Of a stretch of DNA of 64,000 nt, positions 26,907 through 35,492 are shown one piece after another. Source of the DNA: Parvibaculum sp036499025. Its GTDB lineage: Bacteria; Pseudomonadota; Alphaproteobacteria; Parvibaculales; Parvibaculaceae. Position 1 is the first letter of the stretch, and every line of letters starts with the position of its first letter. The translations under genes were made by a program, and so were the position numbers. The notes under the pieces are model-generated. The model made no database searches, had not been told where the DNA came from, and saw only the letters and a program-made list of their open reading frames with translations. Location: the NCBI GenBank assembly GCA_036499025.1, contig DASYEM010000021.1, forward strand, positions 12,548-76,547, written 5' to 3'.

Positions 26907-28289
26907 TTGAGCAATGAGACCGTAGTCGGACCTGCGCGCGACGCGACGCGAGCTTTCGTGCTTGTTCCCTGGCTGAAGTCTGCCGAGCATGACGCACGCC
27001 GTCAGGGCAAGCCGTTTCGCTCTCAGGAGGCGCGTCTCGAAGAGGCCGTCGGGCTTGCCGCAGCCATTCATCTTTCCATCGTCGGAACGGCCGTCGCGCC
27101 GCTCGCGGGCGTGCGCCCGGCGACATTGATTGGCGAAGGCAAGGTCGATGAGCTGAAGGGGCTTCTTGCGGAGTTGCAGGTCGAGCTTGTGATTGTCGAT
27201 GGACATCTCTCGCCCGTCCAGCAACGCAATCTCGAAAAGGCCTGGAACCTCAAGATCCTCGACCGCACCGGGCTCATCCTCGAAATCTTCGGAGAGCGCG
27301 CCAATACGAAGGAAGGCTCGCTGCAGGTCGAGCTGGCGCATCTCAATTATCAGAAGAGCCGCCTTGTCCGCAGCTGGACCCATCTTGAGCGCCAGCGCGG
27401 CGGTTTCGGTTTTCTCGGCGGCCCGGGCGAAACGCAGATCGAAGCCGACAGGCGCGTCATTCAGGAGCGGATCGCGCGGATCGAAACCCAGCTCGACACC
27501 GTGAAGCGCACGCGCGAGCTGCATCGCAAGACGCGGCGCGAAGTGCCTTATCCCATCGTCGCGCTGGTGGGCTACACCAACGCCGGCAAATCGACGTTGT
27601 TCAATCGGCTGACAGAGGCAGGCGTCTTTGCGGAGAACCTGCTTTTCGCCACGCTCGATCCGACGATGCGCGCCGTCTCGCTGCCGAGCGGGCGGAAAAT
27701 CATTTTATCGGACACAGTGGGTTTCATCTCCGACCTGCCGACCCATCTTGTCGCCGCCTTCCGCGCCACGCTCGAAGAAGTGCTGGAAGCTGAAGTCGTT
27801 CTTCACGTCCGCGACGCGGCACATGAGGAAAGTGAAATCCAGAAGTCGGATGTCGAAGCGGTTCTCGCGTCTCTCGGTTTGATGGGCGAGAAAGTCGAAG
27901 GCGTGCCGCGTCCGCTGGTCGAGGTGCTGAACAAGATCGACAGGCTTGATGAGGCGCATCACGAGGCGGTGGTCAACGCCGCTTTACGCGATACGATGAC
28001 GGTGGCTCTCTCCGCGCTGACGGGCGAAGGCGTCGAGGACCTGCTCGCGCTTATCGACAGTCTCATCATCGACAAAGGCATTCCGGTGCGCGTGACCCTG
28101 CGCGCCGACGAGGGCGAGGCGCTGGCCTGGTTCTACGAACACGGGCAGGTCCGCAAGCGCGATGCAAACGAAGACGGTTCGACGGCACTTGAAGTCAGTT
28201 TGCCGGAAGCCGAGATCGGGCGGTTGGAAAAGCGTTTCCCCGCGCTATACGCGCGCATTGCCGCCACAGCGCCCAAGGCTGCCGAATAA
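26907..28289 (+). CDS. hflX: Ribosome-associated GTPase HflX
   Basis: HflX splits stalled 70S ribosomes under stress. The 460-residue product has an N-terminal ND1-type domain (GVRPATLIGEGKVDELKGLL), a helical linker (RSWTHLERQRGGFGFLGGPG) and the GTPase domain with G1 VGYTNAGKSTLFN, G3 SDTVGFISDLP and G4 NKID. The start is a TTG. It forms the usual hfq-hflX pair, and its stop overlaps the start of the next gene (TAATG). Confidence 0.95.
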   Translation: MSNETVVGPARDATRAFVLVPWLKSAEHDARRQGKPFRSQEARLEEAVGLAAAIHLSIVGTAVAPLAGVRPATLIGEGKVDELKGLLAELQVELVIVDGHLSPVQQRNLEKAWNLKILDRTGLILEIFGERANTKEGSLQVELAHLNYQKSRLVRSWTHLERQRGGFGFLGGPGETQIEADRRVIQERIARIETQLDTVKRTRELHRKTRREVPYPIVALVGYTNAGKSTLFNRLTEAGVFAENLLFATLDPTMRAVSLPSGRKIILSDTVGFISDLPTHLVAAFRATLEEVLEAEVVLHVRDAAHEESEIQKSDVEAVLASLGLMGEKVEGVPRPLVEVLNKIDRLDEAHHEAVVNAALRDTMTVALSALTGEGVEDLLALIDSLIIDKGIPVRVTLRADEGEALAWFYEHGQVRKRDANEDGSTALEVSLPEAEIGRLEKRFPALYARIAATAPKAAE

Positions 28290-29110
28290 TGTCCGATCCG
28301 ATGGAGGATGTCGCCGCGCTGATGCATGAGGTCGCGGCGCGCGAAATCCTGCCGCGTTTCCGCATGCTCAAAGACGGTGACATCGAGGAAAAATCCAAGG
28401 GCGATTACGTCACCATTGCCGACCGCGAAGCGGAACTGTGGCTCAGCCCACGCCTTCAGGCGCTCGTACCGGGCTCGATGGTATTGGGGGAGGAAGCCGC
28501 CGCCGCCGAGCCGAACAATCTGCTTCTCGCGCAGAGCGACACGCCGTTCTGGACCGTCGATCCCATCGATGGCACTGGCAATTTCGTCGCGGGCCGCGAG
28601 ACCTTCGGCGTCATGATCGCCTTCGTCGACAAGGGCAGGGTGCGCCGCAGCTGGATCTATCTCCCCGTTTCCGGCGATCTCGCCGTGGCGGAAGAGGGGT
28701 CCGGCGCTTTCTGGCATTCGGGCGGCAAGAGCAAGCGGCTGTCCGCAGGCCGCTCATCCGCCGATGTGGAGAAGATCACCGGCGCTTTCAATGTGCGTTT
28801 CATGGCCGAGGAGTGGCGCGACCGCGTCGAACTTTTCGCTGACACGGTGCCGCGCAAGTCGTCTTATCTTTGCTCGGCGTGGGACTATACCGGCCTTGCG
28901 CGCGGGCAGCATGATCTCGTCACCTATAACCGCATGATGCCGTGGGATCACGCACCGGGGTCCCTCATCCTGCGCGAAGCAGGCGGCGTATTGCGCAGTC
29001 TGGACGAGAATATCGATTATCTGCCGGCGACCCTCGGCGCGCCTCATTTGGCCGCGCGCGATGAAGAGAGCTGGCAACGTTTCGCCGCTGCGATCCGCGC
29101 CACCGTCTAA
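28289..29110 (+). CDS. Inositol monophosphatase-family phosphatase
   Basis: A 273-residue lithium-sensitive-type sugar phosphatase. The metal-binding motifs are GEEAAAAEP (Glu), DPIDGTGNFVAG (Asp, Asp) and WDHAPGSLILREAGG (Asp near the C-terminus). Family members hydrolyse inositol phosphate, histidinol phosphate or 3'-phosphoadenosine 5'-phosphate. The sequence alone does not decide between them. It is translationally coupled to hflX and convergent with mazG. Confidence 0.88.
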   Translation: MSDPMEDVAALMHEVAAREILPRFRMLKDGDIEEKSKGDYVTIADREAELWLSPRLQALVPGSMVLGEEAAAAEPNNLLLAQSDTPFWTVDPIDGTGNFVAGRETFGVMIAFVDKGRVRRSWIYLPVSGDLAVAEEGSGAFWHSGGKSKRLSAGRSSADVEKITGAFNVRFMAEEWRDRVELFADTVPRKSSYLCSAWDYTGLARGQHDLVTYNRMMPWDHAPGSLILREAGGVLRSLDENIDYLPATLGAPHLAARDEESWQRFAAAIRATV

Positions 29111-29112
29111 GC

Positions 29113-29889
29113 CTATTCGCGCTCCTCGCGCTTGGCTTCATTCCACATCGCATCCATCTCCTCGAGATTTGACTGCAACGGCTCGCGGCCCTGAGCGGCG
29201 AGCATTTCCTCGATGCGTCCGAAGCGGCGGCGGAACTTTGCGTTGGCGCGGCGGAGCGCGGCCTCAGGATCGACCTTTAGATGTCGCGCGAGGTTTGCAT
29301 AGACGAAAAGCATATCGCCCAACTCGTCTTCCAGCCGGTCATGGTCGCCACCCTTGGCGACTTCATGCGAAAGCTCCAGCATCTCTTCATTGAGCTTGTC
29401 GAGAACCTCCGCCGTGCTCGGCCAGTCGAAGCCGACTTGCGCGGCGCGGTTCTGAAGCTTGAGTGCGCGCGACAATGCGGGCATGGCGAGCGGCACATCG
29501 TCGAGCAGGCTCGCCTTTGCGGGCTTGCCCTTCGCAGCCTTTTCCTCGGCCTTGATCTCGTCCCAGCGTCCGGCGACGGTTCCCGCCGCGCGCGCCTCTT
29601 CATTGCCGAAGACATGCGGATGACGGCGGATCATTTTTTCGCAGATCGCGCGGACCACGTCTTCAAATTGAAAGGAGCCCGCCTCCTGCGCCATCTGCGC
29701 GTGAAAGACGACCTGCAATAATAGATCGCCCAGCTCGTCGCGCAGGTCATCCATATCGCCGCTCTCGATCGCGTCCGCGACCTCATAGGCTTCTTCGATC
29801 GTATAGGGCGCGATGGTCGCGAAGTTTTGCTCGAGGTCCCACGGGCAGCCGCCATCCGGCGAGCGCAGCTTCGCCATGATCTTCAGCAA
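29113..29889 (-). CDS. mazG: Nucleoside triphosphate pyrophosphohydrolase MazG
   Basis: MazG hydrolyses NTPs and dNTPs to monophosphates and limits (p)ppGpp or aberrant nucleotides. Two EExxE...DELGD units are visible: TIEEAYEVADAIES with DDLRDELGDLL, and LNEEMLELSHEVAK with DRLEDELGDML. KLRSPDGGCPWD is the typical N-terminal block. The TTG marked gives 258 residues but has no ribosome-binding site. A CTG at 29931, five bases after AGGAGG and in frame, would add 14 residues and looks like the real start. It lies downstream of the GPH transporter on the same strand. Confidence 0.92.
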   Translation of the reverse strand: MLKIMAKLRSPDGGCPWDLEQNFATIAPYTIEEAYEVADAIESGDMDDLRDELGDLLLQVVFHAQMAQEAGSFQFEDVVRAICEKMIRRHPHVFGNEEARAAGTVAGRWDEIKAEEKAAKGKPAKASLLDDVPLAMPALSRALKLQNRAAQVGFDWPSTAEVLDKLNEEMLELSHEVAKGGDHDRLEDELGDMLFVYANLARHLKVDPEAALRRANAKFRRRFGRIEEMLAAQGREPLQSNLEEMDAMWNEAKREERE

Positions 29890-29952
29890 CGCGTCGATAC
29901 GCGTCAGATTGTCCGGGATGTCGGCGTTCAGCGGAGCCTCCTCAGTCGCGTG

Positions 29953-31395
29953 TCATTCCGCCGGGTTGTCAGCCAGACCGCCTGCCGCGCCGCCCGATAC
30001 GACGGCCGCCGCCGCTTCCGTCGCGGTGTGTTCGCCATGCGCGGCATCGCGTTCGGCAAGCTGGCGGCGAATATCTTCCTGCGCTTCTCGGTCGAGAGGG
30101 AATTTCCACATGACCCAGGCCGCCGCGAGCATGAAGAGCGATGGCAGCACCACGTAAAGCGCGGCCAGCTGGTTCAGCGCTTCGGGTGTGTTGCCGCCCG
30201 ATGGCTTGAAGCCGATGAGATCGAGGATCGGGTAGGTGATGCCGACCGCCAGCGCGCTGCCGACTTTGCCAGTGAGGCTCAGCAGCGAGAAATAAAGCCC
30301 CGTGCGCTGCTGTCCGGTTTCAAGATTGTCGTAATCCGTCACGTCGGCCATCACCGAGCGCAGCAGGAACGAGCCCGCGCCGTAGGCGAGGCCGTAAAGT
30401 GTGAAACCGAGGAATAGCCACCAGAATTCACCGCGCGGAAACAGCAACACAAGCGGCAGAACGATGGCGCCATAGACCATGGCGATGGAGAGCGCGCGAT
30501 GCTTGCCGAACTTGTGCGCGACCTTGATCCAGAAGGGCACGCCTACAAAGCCCGCGACGAAATAGATAAGCAGCAGCAGGCTCGCCGAATGAGCAAGCCC
30601 GAAGACCTGAGCCGTGAAGAAGATATAGAGCGCACCGGTGATGCTCGGCGCGATGGCGACCAGAAGATCCGCGATCAGCATCCGCTGCAAAACCTTGTTG
30701 CGGATAATGATGCTCCAGGCTTCGGCGAAGGGAACATGATGCGTCGGCTGCACATGCTTGCGTTCGCCCACCGCCCACACGGCAAGGCCGATGGTGATCG
30801 GCAGAAGGATGATGATGAACCAGCCCATTGCCGACATTTTCAGGAAGCCGTCGCCGTGCCCGCCTGCCGCATTCTCGATGATGGCGGGTAGCGTCAGCAC
30901 GGTGAACATGCCGAAGATCAACGCGAATTCGCGCGCACCCTGAATGGTCGAGCGCTCATTGTAGTCGGAAGAAAGCTCCGCGCCCCAGGACATATGCGTG
31001 ATGGAGCTCAGCGAATAACCGCAATAGACAAGGAAGAGAACGACGGTCAGATAGACGGCGCCGACGCCGTGGGCAGGCATGAAAAGCAGATAGCAGGACG
31101 CCATCAGCAGCGGCACGGAAATCACCAGCCAATGCCGCCTGCGGCCCCAGCGCGCCGGAAACTTGTCGGTGAAGACGCCGACCAGCGGATCGACAAGCAC
31201 ATCGCCGAGCCGCACGAGCATGAAAATCATGCCGACCAGCGTGAGGCTCAAGCCAACATCCTGCGAATAGAAAGCCGGCAGATAGACAACGAGTGGAAGG
31301 CCGAGTGCCGAAATCGGAATGGAGGGAAGGCTGAAAGCTCCAACCTGTAGTTTCGATACGCGTTTCTCAGCCATGTAGGTCGCACTCCCGCTCAT
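29953..31395 (-). CDS. GPH-family (glycoside-pentoside-hexuronide) MFS transporter
   Basis: A 480-residue inner-membrane cation:sugar symporter-like protein with about 12 helices. The family signature lies in the first loop region: LVRLGDVLVDPLVGVFTDKF and RWGRRRHWL. FLGFTLYGLAYGAGSFLLRS and VMADVTDYDNLETGQQRTGL are the C-terminal-half signature. Such carriers import disaccharides, pentosides or hexuronides. No sugar-utilisation gene is nearby, so the substrate is open. A second ATG at 31374 follows GGGAG and is an alternative start. Confidence 0.85.
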   Translation of the reverse strand: MSGSATYMAEKRVSKLQVGAFSLPSIPISALGLPLVVYLPAFYSQDVGLSLTLVGMIFMLVRLGDVLVDPLVGVFTDKFPARWGRRRHWLVISVPLLMASCYLLFMPAHGVGAVYLTVVLFLVYCGYSLSSITHMSWGAELSSDYNERSTIQGAREFALIFGMFTVLTLPAIIENAAGGHGDGFLKMSAMGWFIIILLPITIGLAVWAVGERKHVQPTHHVPFAEAWSIIIRNKVLQRMLIADLLVAIAPSITGALYIFFTAQVFGLAHSASLLLLIYFVAGFVGVPFWIKVAHKFGKHRALSIAMVYGAIVLPLVLLFPRGEFWWLFLGFTLYGLAYGAGSFLLRSVMADVTDYDNLETGQQRTGLYFSLLSLTGKVGSALAVGITYPILDLIGFKPSGGNTPEALNQLAALYVVLPSLFMLAAAWVMWKFPLDREAQEDIRRQLAERDAAHGEHTATEAAAAVVSGGAAGGLADNPAE

Positions 31396-31495
31396 GCCGG
31401 TCTCGTGCCGACTTACAAATTTGTATGAGCTAAAGAAACCGATTGAGGCGGCTTTGTCTATTGTTCAAAATGCGCGCAATGCTGTGCCGCAGCAA

Positions 31496-32146
31496 TCAGG
31501 CGAATAATTCATCGGCCACATAAGGATTGCCGCGCCGTTCCGCACCGAAGGTCGAGAGCGGTCCGTGTCCCGGAACAAAGGTCACATCGTCGCCGAGCGG
31601 CCAGAGCCGTTCGCGGATCGATGAGATCAATGCATTGTAATCGCCGCGCGGAAAATCAGTCCGGCCGATTGAGCCATTGAAAATGACGTCGCCGACAATC
31701 GCGAGCTTCGCCTCGGCATTGAAGAAGATGATGTGGCCCGGCGTGTGGCCAGGGCAGTGGCGGACATCGAAGGTGAGGCCGCTCACCTCAACCGTGTCGC
31801 CGTCTTCCAGCCAGCGATCAGGCTCAAAGCCGCCAAAGGCCGGGAAACCATACTTCTCGCTCTGCGTGGGCAATTCTGAAATCAGGAAGAGATCATCGCG
31901 ATGGGGACCTTCAATCGGAATTGTCAGACGGCGTGAAAGTTCGCCCGCCGCCGCCGCATGATCGAGATGGCCATGTGTCAACAATACCTTTTCGAGCTTG
32001 ATGCCGAGCTCTTCAACCGTCTGCATGATGCGGTCGAGATCGCCGCCAGGATCGCTTACGGCACCGCGCATCGTCTCGTCATCCCAGAGCAAAGTGCAGT
32101 TTTGCTGAAAGGGAGTGACGGGGAGAATCGCTGCTTTGAGGCTCAT
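31496..32146 (-). CDS. Metallo-beta-lactamase-fold hydrolase (glyoxalase II-like)
   Basis: A 216-residue cytoplasmic hydrolase. The zinc motif HxHxDH is present in LTHGHLDHAAAAGEL, with further ligands in HCPGHTPGHIIFF, GDVIFNGSIGRTDFPRG and the C-terminal FVPGHGPLSTFG. This is the layout of small bacterial glyoxalase-II-like proteins that hydrolyse S-acylglutathione or related thioesters. The physiological substrate is unknown. It is divergent from the HU-type gene, with a 216-base gap. Confidence 0.85.
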   Translation of the reverse strand: MSLKAAILPVTPFQQNCTLLWDDETMRGAVSDPGGDLDRIMQTVEELGIKLEKVLLTHGHLDHAAAAGELSRRLTIPIEGPHRDDLFLISELPTQSEKYGFPAFGGFEPDRWLEDGDTVEVSGLTFDVRHCPGHTPGHIIFFNAEAKLAIVGDVIFNGSIGRTDFPRGDYNALISSIRERLWPLGDDVTFVPGHGPLSTFGAERRGNPYVADELFA

Positions 32147-32362
32147 TCGTGCCGCACATGTTCAATTTCGAGGTCGCTCAAATTAGGCAGCCATGTCGCA
32201 TATGTCCAATGTTGACGGGCTTTTTCGCGCTTTCGCTCCGAAATCTGTGCATAAAGCGGCATTGTGCGAGCGAAAAAAGCCTTGGGGCGCAGCAAACTCT
32301 TGGTGTTTACCTCAAACTTGTGAAAGATAGCGTCAGCTTCCACCAAGGACGAATCACGAATC

Positions 32363-32704
32363 ATGGCCACAAAACCTGCCGCCAAAACCGCTGCAAAGCC
32401 CGCCGCGAAAGCAAAGGCTCCCACTCAGCCCACCATCCCGCTCTCGAAGATCATTGCGGAGCTGGCTGAGCAGCACGAAATGTCGAAGAAGGCCACTGCC
32501 GCCTTGTTCGATGACTTCGTCGCTCTGACGGTCAAGAACCTGAAGAAGGGCAACAAGGTCCGCATCACCGGCCTTGGCATTCTCGCGGTTCGCAAGCGCG
32601 CCGCCCGCATGGGCCGCAACCCGGCCACAGGCGAAGCGATCAAGATCAAGGCGTCGAAGAAAGTCGCCTTCCGCGTCGCGAAGGATCTGAAGGAAGCGAT
32701 CTAA
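32363..32704 (+). CDS. HU-family nucleoid DNA-binding protein with Lys/Ala-rich N-terminus
   Basis: A 113-residue DNA-bending protein. Residues ~27-113 are an HU/IHF fold: LSKIIAELAEQHEMSKKATA, the arm region RITGLGILAVRKRAARMGRN and PATGEAIKIKASKKVAFRVA. The first ~25 residues are an Ala/Lys/Pro-rich tail (TKPAAKTAAKPAAKAK) not found in the 90-residue HU. It is likely flexible and DNA-neutralising. A strong terminator follows. It is probably not the main housekeeping HU but a lysine-tailed variant. Confidence 0.9.
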   Translation: MATKPAAKTAAKPAAKAKAPTQPTIPLSKIIAELAEQHEMSKKATAALFDDFVALTVKNLKKGNKVRITGLGILAVRKRAARMGRNPATGEAIKIKASKKVAFRVAKDLKEAI

Positions 32705-32766
32705 TCGCTTTCTGATCCGGTCGAACGGATAAGCTAAAGAGACATGACGGCTTTGTCGTCGTCGTG

Positions 32767-32794
32767 AAAGGCGGTTTTTAGGAGCCGCCTTTTT
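32767..32794 (+). terminator. Rho-independent terminator after the HU-type gene
   Basis: AAAGGCGG and CCGCCTTT form an 8-bp stem with a 10-base loop, followed by a run of T (TTTTTCTTTT). Confidence 0.8.
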
Positions 32795-32942
32795 CTTTTG
32801 TGAAAGCATGGAGTTGAGATGAAGGGCGGCGCAGGGCGCCTCACGCCGTTTGCGGGGTTGAGGCGTTCCCGTGAGGCTGCTATCAGATCGTCCTCCGCGC
32901 CCACCGGCATGGCTGCCTCGGGCCTGTACAAGGAAGACGAAA

Positions 32943-33287
32943 ATGGCGATCAAGCGGCTGAGCCCCGGCAAGCGTATGAGCGAAGGTGTCGTCCATGGCG
33001 ATCGGGTCATTCTGGCCGGTCAAGTCGCGGTCGATGGCGGCTCCATCAAAGCCCAGTCCGAACAGGTCCTGAAGCAGATCGACGAATTGCTGGCCGCCGC
33101 CGGCAGCAGCAAGTCGAAGCTGCTCTTTGCGCAAATCTTTCTTGCCGACATGGCCGACTACGCGCCGTTCAATGATGTCTGGGACGGCTGGATCGACTCC
33201 GCCAATCCGCCCGCTCGCGCCTGCATTCAGTCGCCGCTGGTGAAGCCGGAATGGAAAGTCGAAGTCCAGGTCACGGCAGCGGTCTGA
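32943..33287 (+). CDS. RidA-family protein (YjgF/UK114)
   Basis: A 114-residue trimeric RidA-superfamily protein. Members deaminate reactive enamine/imine intermediates made by PLP enzymes. GDRVILAGQVAVDGG, SEQVLKQIDELLAAAG and ARACIQSPLVKPEWKVEVQV give the family fold, and the arginine in PPARACIQ sits where RidA has its catalytic arginine. The ATG at 32943 is chosen because an extension to 32871 is Pro/Arg-rich and not family-like. Confidence 0.85.
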   Translation: MAIKRLSPGKRMSEGVVHGDRVILAGQVAVDGGSIKAQSEQVLKQIDELLAAAGSSKSKLLFAQIFLADMADYAPFNDVWDGWIDSANPPARACIQSPLVKPEWKVEVQVTAAV

Positions 33288-33370
33288 ACCCGCCAGAGCT
33301 CCGCGCCGCCAGGCCGATAACGTTGCGCGGAGCGTTTCATGGAATCGATGATGCCGGTGTAATCTGAGCC

Positions 33371-33877
33371 ATGAGCGGCTCTCTTCCCGATATCCTGGCT
33401 AAAAATCTGGAGGTGGTATTCTGCGGAATAAATCCCGGTGTGCAGGCAGCTGTGACCGGCCACCATTTTGTGGGCAGAAACAATCGCTTCTGGAACACTA
33501 TTCATTTGGCGGGTTTTACCCCGGAGCAGATCAGCCCCGAAAATGATCGGATGATCCTGCGTTTTCGGTGTGGCCTGACGACGGTGGCCGAGCGCGCCAC
33601 TGCCCGTGCCTGCGAACTCTCAAGCCATGAGATCATTTCAGATTCCGCAAAACTGGAGCGAAAGATTGTGAAGTACCGGCCGCGCTATATCGCGTTTCTG
33701 GGAAAGTCTGCTTACCAAACGATATCGAAACAACGAAAAACTCTCTGGGGAGCGCAGGATAGCACTTTCGGCGGCGCTGCCGTGTGGGTGCTGCCGAATC
33801 CAAGCGGCCGGAATCTTGCGTTCAGCCGCGACGCTCTTGCCGATGCTTATCGCGCGCTGCGTTTGATGTTGGGATGA
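33371..33877 (+). CDS. mug: G/U mismatch-specific DNA glycosylase (Mug-like)
   Basis: A 168-residue uracil-DNA glycosylase of family 2, which removes uracil or thymine opposite G. The catalytic loop reads VVFCGINPGVQAA, with asparagine in GINPG, and the intercalation motif is LPNPSGRN. FVGRNNRFWNTIHLAGFTP is also family-typical. It lies alone between a RidA gene and convergent DUF488. Confidence 0.9.
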   Translation: MSGSLPDILAKNLEVVFCGINPGVQAAVTGHHFVGRNNRFWNTIHLAGFTPEQISPENDRMILRFRCGLTTVAERATARACELSSHEIISDSAKLERKIVKYRPRYIAFLGKSAYQTISKQRKTLWGAQDSTFGGAAVWVLPNPSGRNLAFSRDALADAYRALRLMLG

Positions 33878-33921
33878 AACCGGCTGCAACGTCGGCACCG
33901 GCATGGCGGGACGTCACGTTT

Positions 33922-34272
33922 TTATTTCTCGAGAAAGCTTTTCAGGGCGACGGCGTTGTTATGGTCTTCGTCCTTGGCGGCAAAGAGCAGCGTCACGAGC
34001 TTGTGGCCCTGCATGGCGCCGCGGAGTAGTGCGGTAGCGTCGGCATTTTTATTGAACTCCGCGCGATAGCGCTTCCTGAATTCCGTCCAAAGCTCGGGAT
34101 CGTGGCCGAACCAGTTGCGTAGGTCGGCGCTTGGCGCGATTTCCTTCAGCCAGAGATCGATCTTCGCGGTATCGCGCTTCAGGCCGCGCGGCCAGAGACG
34201 ATCGACGAGAATGCGAAAGCCGTCATCCGTCGATGGGGCCTCATAGGCTCGCTTCAATCGAATGCGGCTCAT
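33922..34272 (-). CDS. DUF488-family protein
   Basis: A 116-residue small protein. RILVDRLWPRGLKRDTAKID, WLKEIAPSADLRNWFGHD and RKRYRAEF are the hallmark blocks of the DUF488 family. The biochemical function is unknown; members often occur near redox and stress genes. Here it lies 14 bases downstream of the ferritin-like gene and near sodB, so a stress-related role is a reasonable guess but only inference. Confidence 0.85.
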   Translation of the reverse strand: MSRIRLKRAYEAPSTDDGFRILVDRLWPRGLKRDTAKIDLWLKEIAPSADLRNWFGHDPELWTEFRKRYRAEFNKNADATALLRGAMQGHKLVTLLFAAKDEDHNNAVALKSFLEK

Positions 34273-34286
34273 AAGCAGCTTCCTTT

Positions 34287-34805
34287 CTAGGGATGCTTTG
34301 GCAGTACCGCGCCGGTAACCTCATTGGCAAGGGCAATGTTGACCTCATGCGAGGCCAGCATCTCGGCCAAGTCCTTGTGTAGTCCATCATCGCGCGTACG
34401 AGGCAGAAGTTCCCGCAGCTTCCGCACCACCCATCCCTGGCCGCGATTGAGAAAGGCGATGCGCTCTGCGATATTGCCGATCGCCATCGCCTTGCCGTAG
34501 AAGGCGCCGGTTTCCAGAGACGGCGCGCCACCCAATGATTTGACGTGGCCGAGCAGCATGGCGCACCAGCGCGCCTCGTCCTTCTGGATCGTGCGCATCA
34601 ATTCGGCAATCTCGATGCTGTCGGCCGCGCGGGCGCTTTCGAGTGTCACGCGCGCACCCGCGCGTTCGGCTTCCAGCAATTCATTGAGACTGCTAATCAG
34701 TTCGTCCTTGCCGGCATAGCCCATATAGGCGTCATCGGCTTCATGCATCGCGCAGGCCGGCGAGCTGACCTCCACCTTGGGTTCGTCGTCGCGGGCCTGC
34801 GTCAT
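34287..34805 (-). CDS. Ferritin-like helical protein (DUF6306-like)
   Basis: A 172-residue, mostly helical protein. LLEAERAGARVTLESAR, MRTIQKDEARWCAMLLGHV, GWVVRKLREL and LHKDLAEMLASHEVNI give a four-helix pattern. Glu and His spacing (E-x-x-R, E-x-x-W, H-x-x-L) suits a rubrerythrin-type di-iron or degenerate di-iron site. It lies just upstream of DUF488 and 30 bases downstream of sodB on the same strand. The family name is tentative. Confidence 0.65.
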   Translation of the reverse strand: MTQARDDEPKVEVSSPACAMHEADDAYMGYAGKDELISSLNELLEAERAGARVTLESARAADSIEIAELMRTIQKDEARWCAMLLGHVKSLGGAPSLETGAFYGKAMAIGNIAERIAFLNRGQGWVVRKLRELLPRTRDDGLHKDLAEMLASHEVNIALANEVTGAVLPKHP

Positions 34806-34835
34806 GGCATGATCTCCTCTGCTACGAACGGCGCA

Positions 34836-35435
34836 TCACGCCGTCGCGCGCTCCAGTTTCTCGTTCGCGCCGCCCCAATTGGCGAGGTTGTTCAAGAACG
34901 CATCGAGGAAGCTTGCCCGCGCATTCTGGTAGTCGAGATAATAGGCATGCTCCCAGACGTCGGCGGTGAGCAGCGGCACGACGCCGTGAACGATGGGCGT
35001 GTCGGCGTCATGGAAGGACGTGACCGCAAGCTTGCCGTTGTCCAGCACCAGCCAGGCCCAGCCGGACGCGAAATGACCGACGGCTTCGGCTTTGAATTTT
35101 TCCTTGAATTGATCGACACCGCCGAAATCGCGCATCAGCCATTCCGCGAGCTTGCCGGTCGGGGCGCCGCTTTTCGGCGTCATCGACTGCCAGAAAAAAT
35201 CATGGTTCCAGGCCTGCGCGGCATTGTTGAAAAGCTTCTTGTCGCCGCTCTCCTTCGCTGCCTTGATGATCTCCTCAAGACTGGCCTGCTCAAGCGGCGT
35301 GCCTTTGATAGCGGCATTGGTGTTGTCGACATAGGCCTTGTGATGCTTGCCATAGTGAAACTCGAAGGTGCGCGCGGACATATGCGGTTCGAGAGCAGCT
35401 TTGTCGTAGGGAAGGGGGGCTTGGATCACTGACAT
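34836..35435 (-). CDS. sodB: Superoxide dismutase, Fe/Mn type
   Basis: This enzyme converts superoxide to hydrogen peroxide and oxygen in the cytoplasm. The 199-residue product has metal-ligand histidines in TFEFHYGKHHKAYVDN and NHDFFWQSM, and the Asp and His in LLTADVWEHAYYLDYQN. WAWLVLDNGK is also typical. The sequence suggests the iron form, but metal preference cannot be read with certainty. It may be transcribed with the ferritin-like and DUF488 genes. Confidence 0.95.
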   Translation of the reverse strand: MSVIQAPLPYDKAALEPHMSARTFEFHYGKHHKAYVDNTNAAIKGTPLEQASLEEIIKAAKESGDKKLFNNAAQAWNHDFFWQSMTPKSGAPTGKLAEWLMRDFGGVDQFKEKFKAEAVGHFASGWAWLVLDNGKLAVTSFHDADTPIVHGVVPLLTADVWEHAYYLDYQNARASFLDAFLNNLANWGGANEKLERATA

Positions 35436-35492
35436 TTTATTTCTTTCTGGGCATCGTGAAGTGAATTGAATTATCTCAGCGAGATCACGCCC

